A stretch of 5,031 nt of DNA from Sulfurimonadaceae bacterium (GTDB taxonomy: Bacteria; Campylobacterota; Campylobacteria; Campylobacterales; Sulfurimonadaceae), in assembly GCA_028685945.1 (NCBI GenBank), contig JAQUCZ010000051.1, positions 2,047 to 7,077 on the forward strand. Reading direction: 5' to 3'. Below the pieces are notes generated by a model, which was not told the origin of the DNA, ran no database searches, and saw only the letters and a list, made by a program, of their open reading frames with translations. Made by a program: the position numbers and the translations under genes. Position 1 is the stretch's first letter; each line of letters begins with the position of its first letter. Positions 1-5,031 of this stretch are shown piece by piece.

Positions 1-1262
1 ACTTTGTCTTCTACCATAGCCATTTGGATTGCAGGGATATATCCCGCTTTTTTGTAGTGCTCGTATGCCGCCATAGGGTCTTGACCCATTTGCATCGCTT
101 CGAAGTAGATTGTTTGCATCACTTCTTGCTCGTTCACTTTTACATTTTCCGCCGTTGCAAGGGCATCGATAATGAACGTAGCTTTTACGCTTCTTGTAGC
201 GTCTTCACGGAACGTTTCGCGAAGCTCTTTGAGTTTATCTGCGTTTTCGCGAAGCTCTTTGATCTCCTCTTCGCTCAACTCGCCCGCTTTGCGATTAAGC
301 GCCATATCGATCTCTTGCTCGACTACGAACTCGGGAAGATCGAAACTAAACGCTTCTACGAACGTCTCTAAAAGTGCAGGTTTTAACTCGTCGTTGTAAA
401 GTTTGGAAAGCTGCTCGTTTTCGATTTGCGTTTTTACTCTCTCTTTTAATGTTTCAAGTGTTGCGTCCGCTTGCCCCGGAAGCATTTTTTTCGCTAACTC
501 GTCGTCGATTGCAACCGCACCTTTTGTTTGGATAGCGTTTACTTTTACTTTAAACTCTGCATCTTTGCCTGCAAGTTTGGCACCGCCGTAGTTTTCAGGG
601 AAAGTTACTTTAACAACTTTCTCTTCCCCTTTTTTCATACCGATGATTTGATCTTCAAATCCTGGGATAAATTGTCCCGAACCGATACGAAGAGAGAAAT
701 CTTTTGCAGCACCGCCCTCGAAAAGCTCGCCGTCGATCGAACCTTCAAAATCGATCACCGTCGTGTCGCCGCTTACAACTGCTCTGTCTTCCTCTACGTC
801 CACAAAAGGAGCTTGTGCTTCCGCCAACTCTTTGATTCTTGTTTCTACGTCCGCATCGCTTACGGCAGGTTTGTCAAACTCTTTTACCAATGCGGCATAA
901 TCACCCATCTCAATAGACGGTCTCATAGCTACTTTTACCGTTACTTCGATTTTGTCGTCTTTTTTGTTAAATTCGCTGATGCTCGGCTCGCCGATAAGAG
1001 CGTCTGCTGCGATACTTAACTCCTCAAGTCCTCTTCGTAAAACCTCACGTAGTGCTTCTGCTTCTGCATCTTGAACCAAACGCTCGCCGTATTGTTTTTT
1101 TACTGCACTAACGGGAACTTTCCCTTTTCTAAAACCTGCGATTTTTGCAGTTTTTGCCAACTCTTTAGCAATTTTTTCTAGGTTGTTGTCGATGATCTCT
1201 TTGTAGATTACCGCTTCGATTTGCGCGTTTGCACCGTTAAGTTTATTTGACTTGATTTCCAT
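1..1262 (-). CDS. tig: Trigger factor, ribosome-associated chaperone and prolyl isomerase (3' end off window)
   Basis: Trigger factor binds the ribosome near the peptide exit tunnel, shields nascent chains in the cytoplasm and has peptidyl-prolyl cis/trans isomerase activity. The reverse strand reads open for 420 codons from an ATG at 1262 to the left edge, with no stop seen. The N-terminal ribosome-binding domain carries the family signature GFRKGKVP at residues 43-50. An FKBP-type isomerase domain lies at about 155-240, with FEGSIDGELFEGG starting at residue 172 followed by IGSGQFIPGFE. The rest is the charged, helical C-terminal chaperone domain. The family is about 430-450 residues long, so only a short C-terminal tail is missing. 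The start is supported by AAAGGA five bases upstream and by alignment of the signature with the E. coli position. In many Campylobacterota clpP and def follow tig; they would lie off the left edge, which is inference. Identity is very secure. Confidence 0.97.
   Translation of the reverse strand, partial: MEIKSNKLNGANAQIEAVIYKEIIDNNLEKIAKELAKTAKIAGFRKGKVPVSAVKKQYGERLVQDAEAEALREVLRRGLEELSIAADALIGEPSISEFNKKDDKIEVTVKVAMRPSIEMGDYAALVKEFDKPAVSDADVETRIKELAEAQAPFVDVEEDRAVVSGDTTVIDFEGSIDGELFEGGAAKDFSLRIGSGQFIPGFEDQIIGMKKGEEKVVKVTFPENYGGAKLAGKDAEFKVKVNAIQTKGAVAIDDELAKKMLPGQADATLETLKERVKTQIENEQLSKLYNDELKPALLETFVEAFSFDLPEFVVEQEIDMALNRKAGELSEEEIKELRENADKLKELRETFREDATRSVKATFIIDALATAENVKVNEQEVMQTIYFEAMQMGQDPMAAYEHYKKAGYIPAIQMAMVEDK
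215..262. repeat. 18-bp direct repeat inside tig
   Basis: An identical 18-base string beginning TTTCGCGAAG occurs at 215-232 and again at 245-262, a 30-base period. Both lie in the tig reading frame and encode the repeated KELRE of a charged helix ten residues apart. Most likely this is a small in-frame duplication or convergent codon use in a helical region. Confidence 0.7.
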
Positions 1263-1267
1263 CAATT

Positions 1268-1273
1268 TCCTTT
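1268..1273 (-). promoter_or_regulatory. Ribosome binding site of tig
   Basis: On the minus strand AAAGGA sits five bases before the ATG at 1262-1260. This is a good Shine-Dalgarno match and fixes the trigger factor start. Confidence 0.7.
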
Positions 1274-1287
1274 AATTTATTTTCATA

Positions 1288-1293
1288 TTTATA
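1288..1293 (-). promoter_or_regulatory. Candidate -10 box for tig
   Basis: On the minus strand TATAAA lies in an AT-rich stretch about 25 bases before the tig start codon, which would give a leader of roughly 20 bases. No convincing -35 is present. TTGCCC at 1318-1313 would be 19 bases away and overlaps a small hairpin. Campylobacterota sigma-70 promoters commonly lack a conserved -35, so its absence is not disqualifying. Read by eye only; tig could also be reached by read-through from lspA. Confidence 0.4.
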
Positions 1294-1309
1294 GTATTTG
1301 CACTATTAG

Positions 1310-1329
1310 TTTGGGCAATAATACCCAAA
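1310..1329. other. Small hairpin between lspA and tig
   Basis: TTTGGG at 1310-1315 pairs with CCCAAA at 1324-1329 around an eight-base AT-rich loop, 19 bases past the lspA stop. On the minus strand no T-run follows, so it is not a canonical intrinsic terminator. It could be a weak attenuator between lspA and tig, an mRNA 3'-end stabiliser, or chance in AT-rich DNA. Confidence 0.35.
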
Positions 1330-1347
1330 ATGTGCTTTTATCTATCT

Positions 1348-1803
1348 TTAGCTTTTGCAAAAATGCGGTTTGAAGTGTAACACCAAAAACCAAACAACCG
1401 CCAAATCGATCATCACGTCGGCAAAATTAAACACCGCAAAATCAAAGCCGCAATGCCAGTACACCATATCTACCACGCCGCCGTGGATAAACCTGTCGTA
1501 CACGTTTGAGATCGCGCCGCCGAGCAAAAGCCCCGCGGGAAATGCGTAGCAAACTTTTTTAAGATAGATGATATACCCGAGTATGCCGCCGACCATCACA
1601 AGCTGGATATATTTGAGCCACTCATCCAAAAAAGCAAACATCGAAAATGCCACCCCTTTGTTATACACCAAAATCAGGTCGATACACTCGGTGTAGTAGC
1701 GAAACCCCTCGACGAAAATCGTTTTTATATTTTGATCGACAATAAATATCCCCGCAATCGTGAGGAAAAGAATCGTCAAAAGTCGTATCTGCCCCCTATT
1801 CAT
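1348..1803 (-). CDS. lspA: Lipoprotein signal peptidase (signal peptidase II)
   Basis: LspA is an inner-membrane aspartyl protease that removes the signal peptide of diacylated prolipoproteins just before the lipid-modified cysteine. With the ATG at 1803 the protein has 151 residues, slightly short for the family (about 155-170). Conserved features are visible: DQNIK at 23-27, the NKGVAFS block at 48-54, NVYDR at 100-104, and the two catalytic aspartates, D112 in VVDM and D129 in FNFAD. Hydrophobic segments at about 8-22, 66-80, 86-98 and 130-144 fit the four-helix topology. The ATG overlaps the glmM stop (ATGAATAG, 8 bases), which suggests translational coupling; no clear Shine-Dalgarno precedes it. 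A TTG five codons upstream (1818) would give 156 residues but is the less likely start. H. pylori has the same glmM-lspA pairing. Confidence 0.96.
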   Translation of the reverse strand: MNRGQIRLLTILFLTIAGIFIVDQNIKTIFVEGFRYYTECIDLILVYNKGVAFSMFAFLDEWLKYIQLVMVGGILGYIIYLKKVCYAFPAGLLLGGAISNVYDRFIHGGVVDMVYWHCGFDFAVFNFADVMIDLAVVWFLVLHFKPHFCKS

Positions 1804-3136
1804 TGAGCGCTTTTTCAAAAAAATTTTTCAGTTTTTCCATCGTCTCGTGCATCTTTTTGGCATCTTTGCACTCTAAAAGGATACGTAGTTTGTTCTCCGT
1901 TCCCGAATAACGTACGAGATGGCGAATCCCCTCTACTTCTACCTCTTTGAGGGTATCTGCCAAACCTGCAATGCTATCCAAAGGCTTCTTCACCCCTACG
2001 TTCAAGTTAAGCAGTTTTTGTGGGTAAAGTGCAAACGGTCGCAGCGCAACGGATGCTTTTTGTTTTTGCGAAATCAAAAGGGCAAGCACCTGCAGTGCGC
2101 TGATAAGCCCGTCTCCCGTTTTGGCAAAATCGCTGATAATCACGTGCCCGCTTTGTTCTCCGCCGAAGTTGATCCCCTCTTTTTTCATCAGTTCCAAAAC
2201 ATGTTTGTCCCCTACGTCGGAGCGAAAGAGTTTCAAACCTTTTGTTTTAAGATACTCCTCAAGCCCTTGGTTGCTCATCACCGTCGAAACGATGGCGCCT
2301 CCTTGAAGTTTTTTGTTGGCATGCAGGTACGCCCCCAAAGCTCCCAGAAGTTGATCCCCTTCGATCACCTCCCCTTTTTCATCCACGACCACCAAACGAT
2401 CCGCATCCCCATCCAGTGCGATTCCCAAATCTGCACGGTATTTCATCACCGCTTCGCATAAATCTTTCGTATGAAGTGCGCCGCAGTTTTCGTTGATATT
2501 AAAACCGTCCGGCTCGTCGTGCAGCACGATTACCTCGGCACCGAGTTCGTCAAACACCGTCGGTCCCACTTTGTACCCAGCGCCGTTTGCCGCATCGAGC
2601 ACGATACGCATCCCTTTTAAGGTAAGCTCTCGGGGGAAAGAATTTTTTAGCTGCACGATATAGCGCCCGATCACGTCGTCGATTCTTTTAGCTTTACCGA
2701 TCTCTTTGGCTTTAGCCTGCGCCTCTTGAATCATCGCATCGTTTTGAAAAATCTCTTCTATTTTTTTCTCCGCTTCAGCGGGGAGTTTGTCGCCGTGTGC
2801 ATCGAAAAATTTGATACCGTTGTCTTCATAAGAGTTGTGTGAGGCGCTTATCATTATCCCCGCATCGCATCGCATGTTTTCGGTGAGGTACGCTATGGCA
2901 GGGGTCGGCATGGGACCTATTTGGATCACGTCGTAGCCGATTGCCGTAAGTCCGCTTACTATCGCGTTTTCTATCATATAACCGCTACGGCGAGTGTCTT
3001 TACCTACTAAAATTTTATTGGTTGTGGCATGTGCCTTAAAGTAAATTCCCGCAGCCATAGCAACTTTCATCGCAAGCTGTGCGCTCAAAAACGAGCCCGC
3101 TTCCCCCCGTACTCCGTCTGTTCCAAAAAGTTTCAT
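1796..3136 (-). CDS. glmM: Phosphoglucosamine mutase
   Basis: GlmM converts glucosamine-6-phosphate to glucosamine-1-phosphate, the cytoplasmic step that feeds GlmU and UDP-GlcNAc synthesis for peptidoglycan and LPS. The 446-residue product matches the family length (about 445). It opens with MKLFGTDGVRG. The active-site phosphoserine is S99 in ISASHN, the Mg-binding loop DGDADR is at 242-247, the sugar-recognition loop GGEQSGH at 325-331, and the C-terminal phosphate-binding loop RYSGTENKLR at 409-418. All four superfamily domains are therefore present. The start at 3136 is preferred over an in-frame ATG at 3166 because family members begin MKLFGTDG, GGAA lies eight bases upstream, and the likely promoter would start transcription inside the longer version. 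One variation: the residue after SHN is Ser (S102), where Pro is usual. It is co-transcribed with lspA. Confidence 0.98.
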   Translation of the reverse strand: MKLFGTDGVRGEAGSFLSAQLAMKVAMAAGIYFKAHATTNKILVGKDTRRSGYMIENAIVSGLTAIGYDVIQIGPMPTPAIAYLTENMRCDAGIMISASHNSYEDNGIKFFDAHGDKLPAEAEKKIEEIFQNDAMIQEAQAKAKEIGKAKRIDDVIGRYIVQLKNSFPRELTLKGMRIVLDAANGAGYKVGPTVFDELGAEVIVLHDEPDGFNINENCGALHTKDLCEAVMKYRADLGIALDGDADRLVVVDEKGEVIEGDQLLGALGAYLHANKKLQGGAIVSTVMSNQGLEEYLKTKGLKLFRSDVGDKHVLELMKKEGINFGGEQSGHVIISDFAKTGDGLISALQVLALLISQKQKASVALRPFALYPQKLLNLNVGVKKPLDSIAGLADTLKEVEVEGIRHLVRYSGTENKLRILLECKDAKKMHETMEKLKNFFEKALNE

Positions 3137-3164
3137 CGTTGATTTCCATTGTTTAAGGTGTTGC

Positions 3165-3170
3165 ATTTTA
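3165..3170 (-). promoter_or_regulatory. Candidate -10 box for glmM-lspA
   Basis: On the minus strand TAAAAT (five of six to TATAAT) lies 28 bases before the glmM ATG at 3136. Transcription would begin near 3157, giving a leader of about 20 bases. No good -35 is seen. The upstream DNA is rich in A/T runs, as is common for Campylobacterota promoters. Assigned by eye. Confidence 0.45.
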
Positions 3171-3244
3171 ACATATTTTGAAGCACAAACATGAAATATT
3201 TATATTTTAGCTTGTCTTTAACTTAATTTTAATTCTATTTAAGC

Positions 3245-3250
3245 TAATAT
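3245..3250 (+). promoter_or_regulatory. Candidate -10 box for rpsT-prfA
   Basis: TAATAT lies 34 bases before the rpsT start codon and follows a T-rich stretch (about 3214-3240) of the kind that stands in for the -35 in Campylobacterota. Transcription would begin near 3257. It shares the 148-base gap at 3137-3284 with the oppositely directed glmM promoter. Assigned by eye; no -35 hexamer found. Confidence 0.45.
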
Positions 3251-3270
3251 TGCGCACTAAATTTATATGA

Positions 3271-3276
3271 GAAGGA
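3271..3276 (+). promoter_or_regulatory. Ribosome binding site of rpsT
   Basis: GAAGGA lies eight bases before the ATG at 3285. An in-frame ATG at 3267 lies just upstream of this site and would add six residues (MRRTHY) not found in S20 proteins. The site therefore decides for the start at 3285. Confidence 0.75.
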
Positions 3277-3284
3277 CTCATTAC

Positions 3285-3545
3285 ATGGCAAATCATAAGT
3301 CATCTATTAAGAGAATTCGCCAAACTATCGTTCGTACTGAGCGTAACCGTTTCTACAGAACTCGTCTTAAAAACATCGTAAAGGACGTTACGTCTGCAGT
3401 TGCAGCAGGTAACAAAGAGGAAGCTGCGGCAGCATTTAAAGTAGCTAACAGACAAATCCATAAATTTGTAAGCAAAGGTATCTTGAAAAAAGAAACTGCA
3501 GCTAGAAAAGTAAGCCGTCTACACAAATCTGTAAACGCTATCTAA
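3285..3545 (+). CDS. rpsT: Small ribosomal subunit protein S20
   Basis: S20 binds 16S rRNA directly at the bottom of the 30S body and is one of the early assembly proteins. The product has 86 residues, against 87 in E. coli. It starts with the typical MANHKSSIKRIRQT and continues as a very basic three-helix protein, including RNRFYRTRLKN (residues 21-31), an Ala-rich helix AAGNKEEAAAAF at about 40-51, and a C-terminal HKFVSKGILKKETAARKVSR segment. Removal of the initiator Met before Ala is expected. The ATG at 3285 is chosen because GAAGGA is eight bases upstream and the family begins MAN. It is the first gene of an apparent two-gene unit with prfA, 13 bases downstream, and diverges from glmM. 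H. pylori has the same arrangement. Confidence 0.98.
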   Translation: MANHKSSIKRIRQTIVRTERNRFYRTRLKNIVKDVTSAVAAGNKEEAAAAFKVANRQIHKFVSKGILKKETAARKVSRLHKSVNAI

Positions 3546-3558
3546 GGTTAACGCACCT

Positions 3559-4626
3559 ATGTTAGCCGATAAACTTACCCCGTTTATCAACCGCTACAAC
3601 GAACTTAGCAACTTGCTAAGTTCCCCTGATATCACCTCCGACATCAAAAGAATGACGGAACTCTCGAAAGAACAATCTTCTCTCAACAAAATCGTCACCA
3701 AAGCACTCGAATATAAGTCGGTAATCCAACAGATTGCAGAATCAAAAGAGATGCTCGCAGACCCCGAGATGATAGATATGGCAAAAGAGGAGCTTAAATC
3801 CCTCGAGCCGAGAATCGAAGAGCTTGAAGAGGAGATCAAACTGCTTCTGCTTCCGCGCGATCCAAACGACGATCGCAATATCATCGTAGAGCTTCGCGCA
3901 GGTGCAGGGGGCGATGAAGCCGCTATCTTCGTAGGGGATCTTTTTGAAGCATACGTTCGCTATGCGGATCTTAGAGACTGGAAAGTAGAGATCATGAGTT
4001 CCTCCCCTTCCGATGCGGGCGGCTATAAAGAGATGATCGCTCTTATTAAAGGAGATCAGGTATACAGCAGGTTGAAGTATGAAGGTGGAACACACCGCGT
4101 GCAGCGTGTTCCCGCAACAGAATCGCAAGGGCGCGTCCACACCTCTGCCATCACCGTAGCAGTGATGGCTGAAGTTGAAGACGTCGAGATTCAGATCAAC
4201 GAAAACGACCTCAAAATTGACGTTATGCGCTCAAGCGGGTGCGGCGGTCAAAGTGTTAACACAACCGACTCCGCCGTACGTATCACCCACTTGCCTACGG
4301 GCATCGTGGTAACCAACCAAGACCAAAAATCGCAACACAAAAACAAAGAAAAAGCGATGAAGGTTTTAAAAGCAAGACTTTACGACCTAGAGATGCAAGA
4401 AGCGATGGAGAAAGACTCCGCAACCCGCTCTGCACAAGTTGGAACGGGCGATAGAAGCGGACGTATCCGCACCTACAACTACCCGCAAAACCGCATAAGC
4501 GACCATAGAATCAACCTTACGCTTTACCGTTTGGACGAAATTATGGGCGGCGGCTTGCTCGATGAGATCATCGAACCGCTTATCGCCGACCACCAAGCAA
4601 AAATCGTCGAAGCCGCAGGGCTTTAG
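3559..4626 (+). CDS. prfA: Peptide chain release factor 1 (RF1)
   Basis: RF1 recognises UAA and UAG stop codons in the ribosomal A site and triggers hydrolysis of peptidyl-tRNA. The product is 355 residues, normal for RF1. A coiled, acidic N-terminal domain spans about 1-100. The RF1-specific anticodon tripeptide PAT is at 185-187 within RVQRVPATESQGRVHTS, which separates it from RF2 (SPF). The catalytic GGQ is at 229-231 in SSGCGGQSVNTTDSAVR; the Gln is the expected site of methylation by PrmC, which is not encoded in the window. The ATG lies 13 bases after the rpsT stop. The only Shine-Dalgarno-like bases, AAGG at 3544-3547, overlap that stop and are 11 bases from the ATG, so translation may be coupled to rpsT. 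Three hairpins follow the gene. Confidence 0.98.
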   Translation: MLADKLTPFINRYNELSNLLSSPDITSDIKRMTELSKEQSSLNKIVTKALEYKSVIQQIAESKEMLADPEMIDMAKEELKSLEPRIEELEEEIKLLLLPRDPNDDRNIIVELRAGAGGDEAAIFVGDLFEAYVRYADLRDWKVEIMSSSPSDAGGYKEMIALIKGDQVYSRLKYEGGTHRVQRVPATESQGRVHTSAITVAVMAEVEDVEIQINENDLKIDVMRSSGCGGQSVNTTDSAVRITHLPTGIVVTNQDQKSQHKNKEKAMKVLKARLYDLEMQEAMEKDSATRSAQVGTGDRSGRIRTYNYPQNRISDHRINLTLYRLDEIMGGGLLDEIIEPLIADHQAKIVEAAGL

Positions 4627-4641
4627 AAGTACGACTTCATT

Positions 4642-4670
4642 AAAAATACGCGGCAAAACTGCATATTTTT
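4642..4670. terminator. Imperfect hairpin with A-run and T-run, possible bidirectional terminator
   Basis: AAAAATACGCGG (4642-4653) pairs with CTGCATATTTTT (4659-4670) around a five-base loop CAAAA. There is one C-A mismatch and one G-T wobble; on the opposite strand these swap roles, so the stem is equally stable on both strands. The stem is flanked by five A and five T, the layout of a bidirectional intrinsic terminator. It starts 16 bases after the prfA stop and could also end pgm transcripts coming from the right. The stem is only moderately GC-rich, so its strength is uncertain. Confidence 0.5.
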
Positions 4671-4674
4671 CGTC

Positions 4675-4695
4675 ATTCCGTGCTTGACACGGAAT
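4675..4695. repeat. REP-like hairpin element
   Basis: ATTCCGTG (4675-4682) and CACGGAAT (4688-4695) form a perfect eight-base-pair stem with loop CTTGA, flanked by GTC on the left and CTAG on the right. The GTCATTCC...GGAATC(T/C)AG pattern resembles short palindromic elements I recall as dispersed in intergenic regions of various Proteobacteria. There is no T-run on either strand, so it is not a canonical terminator. Only one copy is seen in this window, so its repeated nature is inference. Confidence 0.45.
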
Positions 4696-4706
4696 CTAGT
4701 TTATTA

Positions 4707-4742
4707 GTACATGCCAAAGCTTTGGCATGTACCCTTTTTTTT
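4707..4742 (+). terminator. Rho-independent terminator of rpsT-prfA
   Basis: A perfect 26-base palindrome at 4707-4732 (half-site GTACATGCCAAAG) folds to an 11-bp stem with an AGCT loop. After CC it is followed by eight T (4735-4742). This is a textbook intrinsic terminator for plus-strand transcripts. The T-run runs into the stop codon of the convergent pgm gene (4743-4741). On the minus strand there is no T-run after the stem, so it should act in one direction only. Confidence 0.85.
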
Positions 4743-5031
4743 AGATCAATCCCCTTACCATCTCCTGAGCTTCCTCTTGAATCCGTTTCAAATGCGCCGC
4801 ATCGATAAAACTCTCCGCATAAATCTTGTAAATCGGCTCCGTACCCGATGGGCGCAGTGCAAACCAGCCGTTTTTCGCCACCACTTTTAAACCGCCGATA
4901 GCCGCGTTGTTCCCCGTGGCATGTGTGAGTATCTGCTCTATATTCTCCCCCGCCATCGTCGTTGCTTTGACGTCTTGCACTTTAAGGTTTTTAAGTTTTT
5001 GCATAATCTCCGCCGTTGCGGGTGCGTCGAT
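4741..5031 (-). CDS. pgm: Phosphoglucomutase, C-terminal part (5' end off window)
   Basis: Phosphoglucomutase interconverts glucose-1-phosphate and glucose-6-phosphate in the cytoplasm, linking glycolysis or gluconeogenesis to nucleotide-sugar and polysaccharide synthesis. Only the last 96 residues are present, open to the right edge. They form the C-terminal domain IV, with GGLKVVAKNGWFALRPSGTEPIYKIYAESF containing the phosphate-binding loop RPSGTEP and ending in an EEAQEMVRGLI helix. The wording GGLKVV..NGWFA.RPSGTE..YKIY.ESF closely resembles the end of E. coli Pgm (alpha-D-glucose-specific type, about 546 residues) rather than ManB/AlgC or GlmM. An internal ATG at 5004 is not the start, because the frame continues upstream. 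Catalytic serine and metal loop are off-window. A bifunctional or differently specific hexomutase cannot be excluded from this fragment. It converges on prfA. Confidence 0.88.
   Translation of the reverse strand: MDAPATAEIMQKLKNLKVQDVKATTMAGENIEQILTHATGNNAAIGGLKVVAKNGWFALRPSGTEPIYKIYAESFIDAAHLKRIQEEAQEMVRGLI

Noticed and set aside
528..1019. 163-codon plus-strand open frame opposite tig
   Set aside because: It is antisense to the clearly coding trigger factor, has no recognisable domain and a Phe/Tyr/Cys-rich composition typical of a shadow frame.
1919..2461. 180-codon plus-strand open frame opposite glmM
   Set aside because: It lies wholly inside glmM, whose catalytic motifs are intact on the other strand. 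The His/Phe/Cys-rich product matches no family I know.
3742..4140. 132-codon minus-strand open frame opposite prfA
   Set aside because: Antisense shadow of the RF1 gene; no ribosome binding site or domain supports it.
4626..4638. Short inverted repeat GAAGT-ACG-ACTTC right after the prfA stop
   Set aside because: Five pairs with a three-base loop and no T-run; too weak to call as a separate element.
4387..4656. Minus-strand open frame spanning the prfA end and the first terminator hairpin
   Set aside because: It overlaps conserved RF1 coding sequence and begins within the hairpin. No recognisable protein family.
1..5031. Search for tRNA, rRNA, CRISPR array, insertion sequence or phage genes
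   Set aside because: No regularly spaced repeats, transposase motifs, terminal inverted repeats or tRNA-like cloverleaf were seen; every gene-sized stretch is explained by housekeeping genes.

Overview
The window holds ordinary housekeeping genes, and no previously undescribed system is visible. Gene order and protein sequence point to the Campylobacterota (Epsilonproteobacteria). The block lspA-glmM diverging from rpsT-prfA matches, from memory, the order in Helicobacter pylori, and GlmM carries its active-site serine at residue 99 as in Helicobacter. The base composition looks moderate rather than strongly AT-rich, which would suit a free-living sulfur-oxidising lineage (Sulfuricurvum or Sulfurovum type) better than the low-GC pathogens. 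That genus-level guess is inference.

Layout, left to right. (1) 1-1262, minus strand: trigger factor (tig), complete at its start and cut by the left edge near its C-terminus. (2) 1263-1347: a short AT-rich gap with a small hairpin and a likely -10 box for tig. (3) 1348-3136, minus strand: glmM followed by lspA, overlapping by 8 bases and probably translationally coupled. (4) 3137-3284: an AT-rich divergent promoter region serving glmM to the left and rpsT to the right. (5) 3285-4626, plus strand: rpsT and prfA, 13 bases apart, a two-gene translation operon. (6) 4627-4740: a convergent gap packed with three consecutive hairpins, at least one a textbook intrinsic terminator. (7) 4741-5031, minus strand: the C-terminal end of a phosphoglucomutase (pgm), cut by the right edge.

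Functionally, tig (folding of nascent chains), rpsT (30S subunit) and prfA (termination at UAA/UAG) all belong to protein synthesis. glmM makes glucosamine-1-phosphate for peptidoglycan and LPS, and lspA processes lipoproteins, so that pair serves the cell envelope. GlmM and Pgm are members of the same alpha-D-phosphohexomutase superfamily.

The most interesting non-coding region is the triple-hairpin convergent terminator between prfA and pgm. Its middle hairpin resembles a dispersed REP-like element. All promoter calls are by eye and tentative.
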